Assembly: GCF_003951315.1 (NCBI RefSeq)
Contig: NZ_QLJH01000006.1
Location: 1 to 64,000 of the forward strand
DNA from: Sphingomonas sp. S-NIH.Pt15_0812
Lineage (GTDB): Bacteria; Pseudomonadota; Alphaproteobacteria; Sphingomonadales; Sphingomonadaceae
Direction: 5' to 3'
DNA: 64,000 nt
Part shown: positions 8,356 through 17,121 of the stretch, piece by piece
Numbering within the stretch: the first letter of the stretch is position 1
How the letters are laid out: the number at the start of each line of letters is the position of its first letter
The notes under the pieces: generated by a model
Database searches by the model: none
Seen by the model: the letters and a program-made list of their open reading frames with translations, nothing else
What the model was told of the DNA's origin: nothing
Position numbers and translations under genes: made by a program

Positions 8356-9876
8356 ATGACCGCCGCCGCCATCCGCAGCGTCGTCATCGTCGGTGGCGGC
8401 AGTGCCGGCTGGATGGCGGCGGCGGCGCTTTCGCGATTCCTGCCGCCGGGCACCGCGATCCGGCTGATCGAGTCCGACGCGATTGGCACGGTCGGCGTCG
8501 GCGAGGCGACCATCCCGCAGCTTCGCCTGTTCAACCAGTCGCTGGGGATCGACGAAGACGCGTTCGTCCGCGCGACCGGCGGCAGTTTCAAGCTCGGCAT
8601 CCGCTTCGACGGCTGGTCCGGGCCGGACAGCCGCTACATCCACGCCTTCGGCACGATCGGTCGCGGCGCGGGGCTGTTGCCCTTCCACCATTACTGGCTG
8701 GCGCATCGTCAGGCCGGCGGCACGACCGACCTGTGGGACTGTTCGGCGAGCGCCCGTGCGGCGGCGGCCGACCGGTTCGCCCCCGATCCCGGCCGCCCCG
8801 ACCTGCCGAGCGGCCTTGCCTGGGCCTATCATTTCGATGCGGGCCTCTATGCCGCCTATCTGCACCACTATGCCGAGGCGCGTGGCGTGGAGCGCATCGA
8901 GGGACGCATCGTCGGCGTTGAGCGCGATGGCCACACCGGCCATGTCGCCGCCGTCCGGCTGGAGGGTGAGCGCCGGGTCGCGGGCGACCTGTTCATCGAC
9001 TGCTCCGGCTTTCGCGGCCTGTTGATCGAGGAGACGCTGGCCAGCGGCTTCGACGACTGGTCGGCGCACCTGCCCTGCGACCGCGCGCTGGCGGTGCCGA
9101 CCGGGCGGACCAGGCCGCTCCATCCCTTCACCTGCGCCACCGCGCGTGCGGCGGGTTGGCAATGGCGCATCCCGCTCCAGCATCGCACCGGCAACGGGCT
9201 GGTCTATGCCTCCAGCCACCTGTCCGACGATGCGGCGGCGGAGCTGCTGGTCGGGCATCTGGACGGCCCGCCGCTGGCCGACCCCCGGCCCTTGCGCTTC
9301 ACCACCGGTCGCCGCCGCCGGCCCTGGATCGGCAATTGCGTCAGCCTGGGGCTGGCCGCCGGTTTCATGGAGCCGCTCGAATCGACCAGCATCCATCTGG
9401 TCCAGTCGGGCATCGCGCGGTTGCTGGAATTCTGGCCCGACCGCCGCTTAGCCCCCGCCGGCATCGCCGCCTTCAACCGGCGCAGCGAGGCGGAGTGGCT
9501 GGCGATCCGCGACGCGCTGATCCTCCATTACCATGCCAACGCGCGCGACGAACCTTTCTGGTGCGAGCGGCGCGCGGCACCGATCCCCGACAGCCTGGCG
9601 GAGCGGATCGACCTGTTCCGCGAGTCCGGCCGCATCCTCCGCCAGGGCGACGAACTGTTCGCCGAGGTCGGCTGGCTCCAGATCCTCATCGGCCAGGGCA
9701 TCGTGCCGCTGGACCATGCGCCCCTGGTCGCCGCCCTGCCCCCGGCCGAGCGCGAGGCGCTGGTCGCGATCGCCGCCCGCCATGCCGAAGCGGTGGCCGC
9801 CCGTCTGCCCGACCATGCCGAATTCGTCGCGCGCCATTGCGCCGCCCCGCCCCCGACCGAAAGCCGAACCGCATGA
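8356..9876 (+). CDS. tryptophan-halogenase-family flavoprotein
   Basis: A 506-aa FAD-dependent halogenase-like protein. The N-terminal dinucleotide fold VVIVGGGSAGWM is followed by Lys79 in GSFKLGIRF, which matches the catalytic lysine of PrnA and RebH in number and context. The halogenase motif WxWxIP is present as GWQWRIPL near residues 267-274, and PLESTS near 341-346 holds the second catalytic acid. The family is common beside TonB receptors and glycoside hydrolases in Sphingomonas, Caulobacter and Xanthomonas, where its function is unknown. It is coupled to the amylase by an ATGA overlap and lies 53 bases after the receptor. No flavin reductase gene is seen nearby. An actual halogenating role in sugar use is doubtful; another flavin-dependent oxidation is possible. 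Confidence 0.9.
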   Translation: MTAAAIRSVVIVGGGSAGWMAAAALSRFLPPGTAIRLIESDAIGTVGVGEATIPQLRLFNQSLGIDEDAFVRATGGSFKLGIRFDGWSGPDSRYIHAFGTIGRGAGLLPFHHYWLAHRQAGGTTDLWDCSASARAAAADRFAPDPGRPDLPSGLAWAYHFDAGLYAAYLHHYAEARGVERIEGRIVGVERDGHTGHVAAVRLEGERRVAGDLFIDCSGFRGLLIEETLASGFDDWSAHLPCDRALAVPTGRTRPLHPFTCATARAAGWQWRIPLQHRTGNGLVYASSHLSDDAAAELLVGHLDGPPLADPRPLRFTTGRRRRPWIGNCVSLGLAAGFMEPLESTSIHLVQSGIARLLEFWPDRRLAPAGIAAFNRRSEAEWLAIRDALILHYHANARDEPFWCERRAAPIPDSLAERIDLFRESGRILRQGDELFAEVGWLQILIGQGIVPLDHAPLVAALPPAEREALVAIAARHAEAVAARLPDHAEFVARHCAAPPPTESRTA

Positions 9877-11681
9877 AGACCGCCCTGCTCGCCGCCGTCG
9901 CCACCCTCGCAAGCTGGGCCGTCCCCGCCGCCGCGCAGGACTATCGCCAGCGCCCGCCGCAGGACGAGGTGATCTATTTCGTCCTGCCCGACCGGTTCGA
10001 CAATGGCGACACCGCCAATGATCGCGGCGGTCTGACCGGCGATCGGCTGGCGACCGGCTTCGACCCGAGCGCCAAGGGCTTCTACCATGGCGGCGACTTG
10101 AAGGGGCTGATCCGCCGGCTTGACTACATCCAGGGCCTGGGCGCGACCGCGCTCTGGGTCGGGCCGATCTTCAAGAACAAGCCGGTTCAGGGTGGCAAGG
10201 GGCAGGAGTCCGCCGGCTATCACGGCTATTGGATCACCGACTTCACCCGGGTCGATCCGCATTTCGGCACCGATGCCGATTTCCGCGCGCTGGTCGATGC
10301 GGCGCATGCTCGCGGGATGAAGGTCTATATGGACATCATCGCCAACCATACCGCCGATGTGATCCAGTACCGGGAATGCGGCGAAGGCAGGCCCTGCCCG
10401 TATCGCGACCGCGCCACCTATCCCTATCGACGCAAGGGCGGCCTGACCGGCGAGGCGATCAATCCCGGCTTTCTGGGCGACGATGTGCAGACGGCGGGGA
10501 ATTTCGCGCGGCTGACCGATCCGACCTATGCCTATACCCCCTATGTCCCCGCCGCCGAGCGACAGGTGAAGGTGCCGGCCTGGCTCAACGACCCGATCTA
10601 CTATCACAATCGCGGCGACACGCTGTTCCGCAACGAAAGCTCGCAGACCGGCGACTTTTCCGGGCTGGACGATCTGATGACCGAGAACCCGCGCGTCATC
10701 GCCGGGATGATCGACATCTATGGCGGCTGGATCGACCGGTTCGGCGTCGACGGCTTCCGCATCGACACCGCCAAGCACGTGAATCCGGAATTCTGGCGCG
10801 CATTCGTTCCGGCGATGCAGGCGCGTGCCGCCGCGCGCGGCATCCCCCATTTCCACATCTTCGGCGAGGTGACGGCGGGGATGGAGCCGGGCTATCTGGC
10901 GCGCTGGACGAAGATCGCCGGCTATCCGGCGGTGCTCGACTTCGCCTTCCAGAATGCGGTGATGCAGGTGGTGGCGGAGAACAAGCCGACCAGCGTCATG
11001 GCCGACCTGTTCGAAGGCGACGTGCTCTACGCCCAGGGCGAGGCGACCGCCGATATTCTGCCGACCTTCCTCGGCAATCACGACCAGGGCCGCTTCGCCC
11101 GCTGGGTGCGGCTGGGCAATCCCGATGCCCCGGACGCGGAGGTGCTGAAGCGCGTCGCACTGGCCCATGCCATGCTGCTGACGCTGCGCGGCGTGCCGAC
11201 GCTCTATTCGGGCGACGAGCAGGGTTTCGCCGGCGACGGCAACGACCAGGACGCGCGCGAGGATCTCTTCGCCAGCCGCGTCGTCAGCTATAACGACAAC
11301 CGTCTGGTCGGCACGACCCGCACCACGGCTCAGGACAATTTCCAACCCGACCATCCGCTCTATCGGACGATCGCCAGCCTCGCCCGCCTGCGCACCGCCA
11401 CGCCGGCCTTGACCCGCGGCCGCCAGGTGACGCGCCAGCGCGGCGATGGCCCCGGCCTGTTCGCCGTCTCGCGCTTCGATCCCACGGACGGGCGTGAGGT
11501 GGTGATCGCCTTCAACACCGCCGCCACGCCCATCACCCAGGCGGTGCAGGTGGAAGCGAAATCAGAGCGTTTCACGACGCTTGCCGGCACCTGTCCGGCG
11601 ACCGCCGCCGCGCCGGGCAGCCTGACCATGACACTGCCCGCCTTCGGCTATGCGGTGTGTTCGGCCTCCCCCTCCCGCTAA
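9873..11681 (+). CDS. secreted GH13 alpha-amylase
   Basis: A 602-aa alpha-glucan hydrolase with a Sec signal peptide (residues 1-20, cleavage after AAA before QDYRQ), so it acts in the periplasm or outside. The four GH13 regions are present: DIIANH near 150, GFRIDTAKH with the nucleophile Asp at about 298, FGEV with the acid Glu at about 332, and FLGNHDQGR with the transition-state Asp at about 404. A small C-terminal beta domain follows. It starts inside the stop of the halogenase gene (ATGA), so the receptor-halogenase-amylase group looks like one operon. It probably trims starch or maltodextrins for the receptor and permease next door. Confidence 0.93.
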   Translation: MKTALLAAVATLASWAVPAAAQDYRQRPPQDEVIYFVLPDRFDNGDTANDRGGLTGDRLATGFDPSAKGFYHGGDLKGLIRRLDYIQGLGATALWVGPIFKNKPVQGGKGQESAGYHGYWITDFTRVDPHFGTDADFRALVDAAHARGMKVYMDIIANHTADVIQYRECGEGRPCPYRDRATYPYRRKGGLTGEAINPGFLGDDVQTAGNFARLTDPTYAYTPYVPAAERQVKVPAWLNDPIYYHNRGDTLFRNESSQTGDFSGLDDLMTENPRVIAGMIDIYGGWIDRFGVDGFRIDTAKHVNPEFWRAFVPAMQARAAARGIPHFHIFGEVTAGMEPGYLARWTKIAGYPAVLDFAFQNAVMQVVAENKPTSVMADLFEGDVLYAQGEATADILPTFLGNHDQGRFARWVRLGNPDAPDAEVLKRVALAHAMLLTLRGVPTLYSGDEQGFAGDGNDQDAREDLFASRVVSYNDNRLVGTTRTTAQDNFQPDHPLYRTIASLARLRTATPALTRGRQVTRQRGDGPGLFAVSRFDPTDGREVVIAFNTAATPITQAVQVEAKSERFTTLAGTCPATAAAPGSLTMTLPAFGYAVCSASPSR

Positions 11682-11689
11682 GGACCGAG

Positions 11690-11719
11690 CGGCTCCTCTC
11701 CCATATGGAAGAGGAGCCG
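11690..11719. terminator. hairpin between convergent amylase and M3 peptidase genes
   Basis: A 30-base inverted repeat with 15-base arms and one mismatch, CGGCTCCTCT pairing with AGAGGAGCCG, around a CCATATGG centre. It lies 8 bases after the amylase stop and 5 bases after the stop of the convergent peptidase gene, so it can serve both strands. There is no long T tract on either side. Confidence 0.65.
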
Positions 11720-11724
11720 ACACA

Positions 11725-13845
11725 TCACTTGGCCTGGAAGCCCCGCTTCGCCAGCAGCGCCTTGATGTCCGGGTCTCGGCCCCGGAAGGCGCGATACGCC
11801 TCGGCCCGGTCGGTTTCGTTGCCGGTCGACAGCAGGATGCGCGCGAAACGGTCCGCCGTCGCCTTGTCCCACGGACTGCCCGCCTCCTCGAACGCGGCGA
11901 AGGTGTCCGCGTCCATCGTCTCCGACCACAGATAGCTGTAATAGCCCGCCGAATAGGCGTCGGACGAGAAGAGGTGATTGAACTGCGGCAGGCGGTGCCG
12001 CATCACCAACTGCGCCGGCATCCCGATCTCCTTCAGCGTCGCCGCCTCGAAGGCGGCGGGATCGACGATTCCGTCGGGCAGCGTGTGCAGCTTCATGTCG
12101 ACGATCGCCGAGGACAGATATTCGGTCGTGGCGAAGCCCTGGTTGAAGGTCTTCGACGCCTCGATCTTGTCGAGCAGCGCCTGCGGCATCGGCTGCTTGG
12201 TCTGGTAATGGCGGGCATATTTGTCGAGCACGTCGCGGGTCAGCAGCCAATGCTCGTTCACCTGGCTGGGATATTCCACGAAGTCGCGGGGCGTGCCGGC
12301 CAAGCCGGGATAATAGACATTCTGCAGCATCGCATGGATGGCATGGCCGAATTCGTGGAACAGCGTCTGCGCATCGTCCAGGCTGATCAGGATCGGCTCG
12401 CCGGGCGCGCCCTTGGCGAAGTTGTTGTTGTTGGACGACAGCACCATCTGCGCCGGCGGCAGGCCGCGCTGCCCGCGATAGGTATTGGCCCAGGCGCCCG
12501 ACCGCTTGCCGGTCCGCGCGAAATCGTCGCGGTAGAACAGGCCGACCTCCTGCCCGTTCCGCGTGACGTGCCAGACGCGCATGTTGGGCTCGAACACCGG
12601 CACGGTGCCGGTAATCTCCTTGAACTCCAGCCCATACAGCCGGTTGGCCGCGTAGAGCGAACCCTGGATGATGTTGTTGAGTTCGAAATAGGGCTTCAAT
12701 TGCGCCTGATCGAGGTCGTAGCGCGCCTTGCGCACCTTCTCCTGATAGAAGCGATAGTCCCAGGGTTCGATGCGGATCTTCGCGCCCTCCTTGTCCGCGA
12801 TCGCCTGCATGTCGCGGACCTCCTCGGCGACGCGCGCCTTGGCATAGGGCCAGACGCGCATCATCAGCGCCATGGCGGCGGCCGGCGTCTTGGCCATCGT
12901 GTCCTGCATCCGCCAGTCGGCATGGGTCTTGAAGCCGAGCAGGTGCGCGCGGTTGGCGCGGAGCCGGACGATGCGCGCGATCGTCGCCTTGGTGTCGTTG
13001 ACGTCGCCATTGTCGCCGCGCTTGACAAAGGCGCGCCACACCTGTTCGCGCAAGGCGCGGTCCTGTGCGAAGGTCAGCACCGGATCGACGGCCGAGCGGG
13101 TATTGACGATCGCCCAGCCCTGTTGACCACGCTCCTGCGCCGCCGCCCGGGCCACCGCCTTGACGCTGTCGGGCAGGCCGGCGAGCCGCGCCTCGTCGGT
13201 GACGATCGTCGCCGTCCCCTCGTCGGCGAGCAGACGCTGCGAGAATTCGGAGAAGTTGATCGCGAGATTCTGGTTGAAGGCGGACAGTTCCGCCTTCTGC
13301 GCCGCGTTCAGCTTTGCGCCCTGGCGGACGAAGCTGTCGTAGGTGCGGGTCACCAGCCGCTGCTGCTGGGCGGTCAGGCCGCTGGTCGCCCGCGCCTTCC
13401 AGATCGTCTCGATCCGGGCGAACAGCTTGGGATCGAAGGTGATCTCGTCGGACGCCGCGGCCAGCCTGGGCGACCATTCGCGGTCCAGCGCCTGATAGGC
13501 GGGCGTGTTCATATTGCCGGTCATCACGCCGAACAACGTCATTACCCGGCCCAACCGCTGTCCGGCGAGCTGCATCGGCACGAAGGTGTTGGCGAAGGTC
13601 GGTGCCGCCGGATCGTCGGCGATGCGGCGATAGTCGGCGCGGCGCTCGGCCAGCGCGGCGGTGAACGCGGCGGGGAACAGCTCGGGCTTCACCTTGTCCC
13701 AGGGCGGCACCCCGCCATAGGGACCGGTCCAGTCGGCCAGCAGCGGATTGGCGGCGGCATTGGCGGTCGGAGCCGCCGGCCCCTGGGCCAGGGCGGAAGA
13801 GGCCAGCAGGGTGGCGGCACCGGCCACCGTCAGAAAGCTACGCAT
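11725..13845 (-). CDS. secreted M3-family metallopeptidase (Dcp-like peptidyl-dipeptidase)
   Basis: A 706-aa zinc peptidase of the M3 (thimet/Dcp) family. A Sec signal peptide covers residues 1-20 (ATLLASSALAQ). The zinc motif HEFGH is at residues 497-501 in FHEFGHAIHAML, and the downstream Glu ligand is expected near MVLSS...VNEHWLL. The length of about 680 residues after cleavage is usual for Dcp. The export signal implies periplasmic degradation of oligopeptides, releasing C-terminal dipeptides. It is monocistronic as far as I can see, convergent with the amylase gene and upstream of a Crp/Fnr gene transcribed towards it. Confidence 0.92.
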   Translation of the reverse strand: MRSFLTVAGAATLLASSALAQGPAAPTANAAANPLLADWTGPYGGVPPWDKVKPELFPAAFTAALAERRADYRRIADDPAAPTFANTFVPMQLAGQRLGRVMTLFGVMTGNMNTPAYQALDREWSPRLAAASDEITFDPKLFARIETIWKARATSGLTAQQQRLVTRTYDSFVRQGAKLNAAQKAELSAFNQNLAINFSEFSQRLLADEGTATIVTDEARLAGLPDSVKAVARAAAQERGQQGWAIVNTRSAVDPVLTFAQDRALREQVWRAFVKRGDNGDVNDTKATIARIVRLRANRAHLLGFKTHADWRMQDTMAKTPAAAMALMMRVWPYAKARVAEEVRDMQAIADKEGAKIRIEPWDYRFYQEKVRKARYDLDQAQLKPYFELNNIIQGSLYAANRLYGLEFKEITGTVPVFEPNMRVWHVTRNGQEVGLFYRDDFARTGKRSGAWANTYRGQRGLPPAQMVLSSNNNNFAKGAPGEPILISLDDAQTLFHEFGHAIHAMLQNVYYPGLAGTPRDFVEYPSQVNEHWLLTRDVLDKYARHYQTKQPMPQALLDKIEASKTFNQGFATTEYLSSAIVDMKLHTLPDGIVDPAAFEAATLKEIGMPAQLVMRHRLPQFNHLFSSDAYSAGYYSYLWSETMDADTFAAFEEAGSPWDKATADRFARILLSTGNETDRAEAYRAFRGRDPDIKALLAKRGFQAK

Positions 13846-13912
13846 TATCGGTCTGATACTCCCGGATCACGGAAGCACCAGCATAGGCGACGAACGGCGG
13901 GGCGAAAGCCTC

Positions 13913-14680
13913 TTATGCTGTTCTCGCCAGCGCCTCGGCCACCTTTTCCGGATGATTGCCATAGAGATAGCCGGGCTCGAACTCGCCCAGCGCGCGCAGC
14001 CGGGGACGATCGAGGATGGTCACCGTGCCGTCACGAAACAGCATCAGTTCCTGTTCGCGCAACGATCGCAGCACGCGATTGACATGGACGTTGGTCAGCC
14101 CGCTCGCCTCCGCCAAGTCCGCCTGGATGAGCGGCAGGCTATAGGTGCCGCCGCTGCTCAGCCCGACCATGGCCAGTCGCTCCTCCAGCTCGCAGATCAG
14201 ATGGGCGATTCGGCCGTCCGCGCCCAATCGACCCAGCCGGAAGATCCATTCGCGATGCATCGCCGCGTCGAGCAGGGTCGAGAACCACAGCATTCGTTGC
14301 AGCTTCGGCCGGGGCGCGAGGATGTCCTCCAGCACGCCATGTTTCCAGATCGCCACCTTGGCCGGGCCGATCGTCGCGATGTCATGGTCCAGCCGACCCA
14401 TCGGGAAGCCGTGCAGGTCAACAAAGTCGCCGGGAACGTGAATGGCGACCAGCTGTCGATGCCCGGCGCGGTCGTCCATGTATCGGCACAATATGCCCTC
14501 CAGCAGCAATGTGCTTTCCGCCACCGGCTCTCCCGCACGGACGAGCGTCCGCCGGGTCGGCAGGTCGCGAATGGCGCTGGCCGAGCGTTCGAGTACCGCG
14601 ATGTCGTCGCTGTCCATCTGGTCGCGACGTCGACCCAGAAGGAATTTCGCTGTGACCTGCCCGTCCACCAATATCCTCAT
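13913..14680 (-). CDS. Crp/Fnr-family regulator
   Basis: About 255 aa: an N-terminal cyclic-nucleotide-binding-like beta barrel (LVAIHVPGDFVDLHGF is the PGDFVDL signature) and a C-terminal Crp-type helix-turn-helix (LIQADLAEASGLTNVHVNRVLRSL). There are no Fnr-type N-terminal cysteines for an iron-sulphur cluster, so the ligand is unknown. The frame is open up to 14719, but a perfect EcfG promoter occupies 14703-14728, so translation must start inside or after it; ATG 14680 (after GGCGGAGGC) or GTG 14668 (after AGGA at good spacing) are the candidates. Similar regulators are frequent in sphingomonads and often stress linked. Confidence 0.85.
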   Translation of the reverse strand: MRILVDGQVTAKFLLGRRRDQMDSDDIAVLERSASAIRDLPTRRTLVRAGEPVAESTLLLEGILCRYMDDRAGHRQLVAIHVPGDFVDLHGFPMGRLDHDIATIGPAKVAIWKHGVLEDILAPRPKLQRMLWFSTLLDAAMHREWIFRLGRLGADGRIAHLICELEERLAMVGLSSGGTYSLPLIQADLAEASGLTNVHVNRVLRSLREQELMLFRDGTVTILDRPRLRALGEFEPGYLYGNHPEKVAEALARTA

Positions 14681-14702
14681 GCCTCCGCCGGCCCGGCATT
14701 GA

Positions 14703-14728
14703 AACGGCATGAGCATCACTTCTGTTCC
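14703..14728 (-). promoter_or_regulatory. EcfG-type promoter of the Crp/Fnr gene
   Basis: Read on the minus strand the site is GGAAC, 17 bases, CGTT, an exact match to the alphaproteobacterial EcfG consensus (GGAAC-N16/17-CGTT). It lies about 20 bases before ATG 14680 in the right orientation. Since ecfG itself is 6 kb away, this gene is a likely member of the general stress regulon. Confidence 0.7.
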
Positions 14729-14813
14729 GCAGGAGTAACGAGTAGGGCCTCGAACGTTCCAAGCCGGTTGATTTCACCCCCGCGCATGCTTAATCCCAGC
14801 CATGTCCGGCACG

Positions 14814-14890
14814 GATCCCGTAGCTCAGCAGGATAGAGCGTCCGCCTCCTAAGCGGAAGGCCCCCGGTTCGAATCCGGGCGGGATCACCA
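14814..14890 (+). tRNA. tRNA-Arg (anticodon CCT)
   Basis: A 77-base cloverleaf. The acceptor stem GATCCCG pairs with CGGGATC before the discriminator and an encoded CCA. The D arm is GCTC/GAGC, the anticodon stem TCCGC/GCGGA encloses CTCCTAA with anticodon CCT, and the T arm is CCCGG-TTCGAAT-CCGGG. It reads AGG arginine codons, which are rare in this GC-rich genome. No integrase or duplicated 3' end is visible nearby. Confidence 0.96.
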
Positions 14891-15031
14891 GCGGTAGGCT
14901 GCCGGGCCACATCCTGGATCCGCTCGGCGGAGAGACGCTCCCGATCCCTACGTTCCACACCGACGATAGCGGGATCGATCAGTTGGGTTTCGCGACATTG
15001 CCCCGGACGGGGCAGGACGATCGAGCGTCGC
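14891..15031. other. gap between tRNA-Arg and M23 peptidase
   Basis: I see no gene here. The region only separates the tRNA from the end of the oppositely oriented peptidase gene, and I find no convincing hairpin with a T tract. Confidence 0.6.
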
Positions 15032-15763
15032 TCAGTCCTGCGCGGCCGGACCCTCGGTCGACACCGGGATCTGGTGCACGGTCGCCGATTGCGAGGCGAG
15101 CAGATAGTCGGCGGTGGTCAGGAACGGGATCGGGTTGACCGCATGGCCATCGATGCGGACCTCGTAATGGAGGTGCGGGCCGGTCGAGCGGCCCGTCGAG
15201 CCCATCAGCGCGATCAGCTGGCCACGGTGAACGCGGGCGCCATTCTGGACGATGATCTTGGACAAATGGCCGTAACGGGTGGCGATGCCCTTGCCATGGT
15301 TGATCTCGACCATGTTGCCATAGCCGCCCAGGCGGTCGGCATGGTCGACGATGCCGTCGGCGGTGGCGTAGATCGGCGTGCCGGTGGGCCCCGGAATGTC
15401 GACGCCGGCATGCATCGCGGCGGTGCCCCGGAACGGGTCGCTGCGAATGCCGAAATTGCTGGTGAACTTCAGGCTGGTGACCGGCTGGACCGAGGGAATG
15501 GCGATGACGCCGTTGCCACCCTGGTCCAGCTTCTTCCAGGTCTGGAACAGCGACTTGAACTGCGCATCCGCCTTGAGGTCGGCCAGCGCCTCGGCACTGG
15601 CGGCGGGGATGAAGGTGCCCCCCGAGGGCGGAGCCGGAGGCGCGGCGGGCGCTTCGGCGGCATGGGCGGTGCCGGTAGCGGCGAGGCCGAGCAGCGTGGC
15701 GATCATCATCGAACGGCGGGCGCCGGCGCGAAGGACGGCGGCCGACAGAAGCGAATTGGTCAT
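15032..15763 (-). CDS. M23 (LytM-type) peptidoglycan endopeptidase
   Basis: A 243-aa exported protein with a signal peptide ending around AHA at residues 33-35 and a Pro/Ala linker. The C-terminal M23 domain has the zinc ligands HxGxD at residues 118-122 (MHAGVDIPG) and HxH at 197-199 (GPHLHYEV), plus the YGHLS segment at 164-168. Both zinc motifs are intact, so it should be an active endopeptidase cutting peptide cross-links rather than a degenerate activator of the EnvC type. It has no coiled coil or LysM repeat. It sits alone between the tRNA and the DUF455 gene. Confidence 0.9.
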   Translation of the reverse strand: MTNSLLSAAVLRAGARRSMMIATLLGLAATGTAHAAEAPAAPPAPPSGGTFIPAASAEALADLKADAQFKSLFQTWKKLDQGGNGVIAIPSVQPVTSLKFTSNFGIRSDPFRGTAAMHAGVDIPGPTGTPIYATADGIVDHADRLGGYGNMVEINHGKGIATRYGHLSKIIVQNGARVHRGQLIALMGSTGRSTGPHLHYEVRIDGHAVNPIPFLTTADYLLASQSATVHQIPVSTEGPAAQD

Positions 15764-15874
15764 CGAACCCCAATGCGAAGCGCCGTGTCCGCGTCATCCC
15801 GCGAACCGGCTCGGAACACCTGAACGACTTGCAGCCCCACCGCTCGCCGAACGCCCGCCTTGTGACCCGATGCA

Positions 15875-16669
15875 TCAGCGCGCGGCAATAGGCCCGTAGA
15901 AGTCCCGCGTCAGACCGGCAGACTGGCGCGCCGAGTCGTTGAACGGAGGCTTAATCACACCGCGGAAAAATCTGCCTACCAGCCTCTGCCACTCCGGCGC
16001 GGGCGGAATGCCGGCATTCGCACAGAGATAGCCGAACCATTTCGCCCCGAATCCGACATGGCGAATCTCGTCGGTATAGATGCGATGGAGGATTCGCGCC
16101 GAGGCCATGTCCCCCGCCGCCTCGAACCGGGCGACCGTTTCCGGCGTCACGTCCAGGCCGCGCGCCTCCAGCACCATCGGCACCACCGCCAGACGCGCCG
16201 CCGGGTCATGCGCCGTTTCCGCCGCCGACTCCCACAGGCCGGCATGAGCCGGCAGCGCGCCGTACTGGCTGCCGAGCGCCTTCAGCCGGCGATCGAGAAT
16301 GGCGAAATGCATCGCCTCGTCCGCGCCGACCGACAGCCAGTCGTCGACATAGGTGCGCGGGAACTGCGCGCCGAACCGCCCCGCCGCGTCGAAGGCCAGA
16401 TCGATGGCGGAGAATTCAATATGGGCCAATGCGTGGAGCAGCGCGATCCGCCCGCGCTCCGATCCGCCGCGCCCGCGCTTGGGCATCCGGTTGGGCGGCA
16501 GCAGTTCGGGCCGGGCGGGCCGCGCCGGCTGGTCGGGCATCGCCACGTCGAACCGCGCCAACAAATCCCCGCGCTTCCACGCCCGCGCCGCCGCGCGTGC
16601 CAGCCGCACCTTGTCGCGCGGTTCGGCCGCGTCCAGCACCTGGCGGCAGGCGGCGGCGATCGTCGTCAT
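15875..16669 (-). CDS. ferritin-like DUF455 family protein
   Basis: A 264-aa protein of the DUF455 ferritin-like family. Carboxylate and histidine motifs typical of a di-iron four-helix bundle are seen: HIEFSAIDLA, ADEAMHF, MVLEARGLDV and TDEIRHVGFG. The biochemical role of the family is not established; a di-iron oxidase or oxygenase is the usual suggestion. It starts at ATG 16669 inside the stop codon of the peroxiredoxin gene (ATGA), so glnE, bcp and this gene are probably translated from one message. A link with peroxide stress would fit the pairing with Bcp but is inference. Confidence 0.85.
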   Translation of the reverse strand: MTTIAAACRQVLDAAEPRDKVRLARAAARAWKRGDLLARFDVAMPDQPARPARPELLPPNRMPKRGRGGSERGRIALLHALAHIEFSAIDLAFDAAGRFGAQFPRTYVDDWLSVGADEAMHFAILDRRLKALGSQYGALPAHAGLWESAAETAHDPAARLAVVPMVLEARGLDVTPETVARFEAAGDMASARILHRIYTDEIRHVGFGAKWFGYLCANAGIPPAPEWQRLVGRFFRGVIKPPFNDSARQSAGLTRDFYGPIAAR

Positions 16670-17121
16670 GCGGAAGCGGCCAGATCGCGCGCCGCTGCCA
16701 GTACCGCCTCGGCATGGCCGGGCACCTTCACCTTGCGCCATTCGCGCACCAGCGTGCCGTCCGCGTCGTACAGGAAGGTCGCGCGTTCGATGCCCATGTA
16801 CGTCCTGCCGTAGAGCTTCTTCTCGCCCCACACGCCGAATGCCTCGCAGGCGACACCGTCGGGATCGCTGGCCAGCTCCACCGCCAAGCCATGTTTGGCG
16901 GTGAACTTGCCATGAGCGGCCAGACTGTCCTTCGACACGCCGATCACGCGGACGCCCGCCTGGGCGAAGTCCGCCGCCAGCGCGGTGAAATCCTGCGCCT
17001 CACGCGTGCAGCCGGACGTATCGTCCTTCGGATAGAAATAGACGACGAGCGGCACGCCGACCCGGCCGAGCGCGATCGGCCCGTCCTGCCCCTCCACCGT
17101 CACTGCCGGAATCTTGGTCAT
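16666..17121 (-). CDS. bcp: thioredoxin-dependent peroxiredoxin (Bcp/PrxQ type)
   Basis: A 151-aa thiol peroxidase that reduces hydrogen peroxide and organic peroxides. The active-site motif VYFYPKDDTSGCTREAQDF holds the peroxidatic Cys at about residue 41. The second Cys found five residues later in E. coli Bcp is missing (TREAQ instead of TxxxC); the only other Cys is in VACEAFGVWG, so resolution must use that residue or an external thiol. ATG 17121 overlaps the glnE stop codon (ATGA), which decides the start over an upstream in-frame codon. The protein is cytoplasmic. Confidence 0.92.
   Translation of the reverse strand: MTKIPAVTVEGQDGPIALGRVGVPLVVYFYPKDDTSGCTREAQDFTALAADFAQAGVRVIGVSKDSLAAHGKFTAKHGLAVELASDPDGVACEAFGVWGEKKLYGRTYMGIERATFLYDADGTLVREWRKVKVPGHAEAVLAAARDLAASA

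Noticed and set aside
14814-14890. tRNA-Arg as attachment site of an integrated element
   Set aside because: No integrase, no repeat of the tRNA 3' end and no change of composition nearby.
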